Assembly: GCA_902766585.1 (NCBI GenBank)
Contig: CACXDV010000231.1
Location: 1-5,073, forward strand
Reading direction: 5' to 3'
Length of the DNA stretch: 5,073 nucleotides
From: an uncultured Ruminococcus sp.
GTDB lineage: Bacteria > Bacillota > Clostridia > Oscillospirales > Acutalibacteraceae
Part shown: piece after piece, positions 4,294 to 5,073 of the stretch
Numbering within the stretch: position 1 is the stretch's first letter
Layout of the letters: every line of letters begins with the position of its first letter
The notes under the pieces: generated by a model
What the model was told of the DNA's origin: nothing
The model's input: only the letters and a program-made list of their open reading frames with translations
Databases searched by the model: none
Translations under genes and position numbers: made by a program

Positions 4294-5073
4294 ATGGCTC
4301 TGTTTGAATCATACGAAAGAAGAATTGACCAGATAAATGCTGTTCTCAATAAGTACGGCATCGCTTCCATTGAGGAGGCTGAAAAAATCACTAAGGACGC
4401 AGGTCTTGATGTGTATGCTCAGGTAAAGAAGATCCAGCCTATTTGCTTTGAAAATGCTTGCTGGGCTTATACAGTAGGCGCAGCTATCGCAATCAAGAAG
4501 GGCTGCCGCCGCGCTGCTGATGCTGCCGCTGCTATCGGCGAGGGACTTCAGGCTTTCTGTATCCCCGGATCAGTTGCTGACCACAGAAAGGTTGGTCTCG
4601 GCCACGGCAACCTCGGCAAAATGCTTCTCGAGGAAGAAACAGAGTGCTTCTGCTTCCTCGCAGGACATGAGTCCTTTGCTGCTGCTGAAGGCGCTATCGG
4701 TATAGCTGAAAAGGCTAACAAGGTACGTCAGAAGCCCCTGAGAGTTATCCTTAACGGTCTCGGCAAGGATGCTGCTCAGATCATTTCCCGTATCAACGGC
4801 TTTACATTCGTTGAAACAAAGTATGACTATAAGACTGCTACTCTTAATGTAGTATATGAGAAGCCCTATTCAACAGGTCTCAGAGCTACAGTTAAGTGCT
4901 ACGGTGCAGATGACGTTCAGGAAGGCGTTGCTATCATGCACCATGAGCACGTTGGCGTTTCGATCACAGGTAACTCCACCAACCCCACACGTTTCCAGCA
5001 TCCTGTTGCAGGTACATACAAGAAGGAATGTGTTGAGCAGGGCAAGAAGTACTTCTCCGTTGCATCAGGCGGC
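4294..5073 (+). CDS. GGGtGRT family protein, 3' partial
   Basis: The frame runs from the ATG at 4294 to the window end without a stop, giving 260 residues that finish in SVASGG. In this family that stretch continues into the naming motif GGGTGRT, so the window cuts inside it; family members are about 330 residues, so roughly 70 are missing. The function of the family is not established, to my knowledge. No signal peptide or clear membrane span is seen, so it is probably cytoplasmic. Eight cysteines are present (51, 56, 71, 89, 118, 120, 202, 246), including a close C-F-C pair (118-120). A small-residue and basic stretch (61-80) and the glycine-rich GLGHGNLGKM (101-110) could form binding loops. 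Histidines cluster in MHHEH (215-219). These fit a metal- or cofactor-binding enzyme, but that is inference. Strict coupling to the NifU-like gene suggests the two proteins work together. Confidence 0.88.
   Translation, partial: MALFESYERRIDQINAVLNKYGIASIEEAEKITKDAGLDVYAQVKKIQPICFENACWAYTVGAAIAIKKGCRRAADAAAAIGEGLQAFCIPGSVADHRKVGLGHGNLGKMLLEEETECFCFLAGHESFAAAEGAIGIAEKANKVRQKPLRVILNGLGKDAAQIISRINGFTFVETKYDYKTATLNVVYEKPYSTGLRATVKCYGADDVQEGVAIMHHEHVGVSITGNSTNPTRFQHPVAGTYKKECVEQGKKYFSVASGG

Overview
The window reads as chromosomal DNA of a low-to-mid GC Gram-positive anaerobe of the Clostridia, most likely a Ruminococcus-like member of the Oscillospiraceae. This rests on strong AGGAG-type ribosome binding sites before most genes, AT-rich intergenic DNA with intrinsic terminators, the style of the aspartate-pathway proteins, and a NifU-like/GGGtGRT gene pair that I associate with anaerobic Firmicutes. 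The genus is inference. All genes lie on the + strand; I see no mobile element, tRNA, rRNA or CRISPR array.

Layout. (1) Bases 2-658 are the 3' end of a penicillin-binding protein. They hold the KTGT motif of the transpeptidase domain, then an acidic Ser/Asp/Glu segment and a 51-residue Glu-Pro repeat tail. (2) After 48 bases with no visible terminator comes hom (homoserine dehydrogenase, 707-1951), then lysC (aspartate kinase, 1987-3198), 35 bases apart. Both act on the aspartate pathway: lysC makes aspartyl phosphate, and hom draws the derived semialdehyde towards threonine and methionine, away from diaminopimelate/lysine. lysC carries a textbook internal ribosome binding site and start codon (2707-2724) at the place where Bacillus-type aspartokinases start a separate regulatory beta subunit. 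An intrinsic terminator (3220-3262) closes this unit.

(3) The 398-base gap 3199-3596 is dense in structure. It contains the lysC terminator, an 18-bp perfect palindrome, a possible ~100-nt small RNA ending in a very strong hairpin plus nine T's (3383-3443), a 38-base pure A/T stretch, a near-consensus sigma-A promoter (TTGAAA, 17 bp, TATAAT), an unusual pair of interlocked inverted repeats at the expected transcription start, and a leader with two further hairpins.

(4) This promoter should drive a two-gene operon: a NifU/IscU-like iron-sulfur scaffold protein (3597-4289), then a GGGtGRT-family protein (4294 to beyond the window end). The two are tightly coupled, because the second gene's ribosome binding site lies inside the last codons of the first. 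The function of this pair is, to my knowledge, not established, and it is the best candidate here for an undescribed system, probably one involving Fe-S clusters or another thiol-bound metal cofactor. The window stops inside the motif that names the second family.
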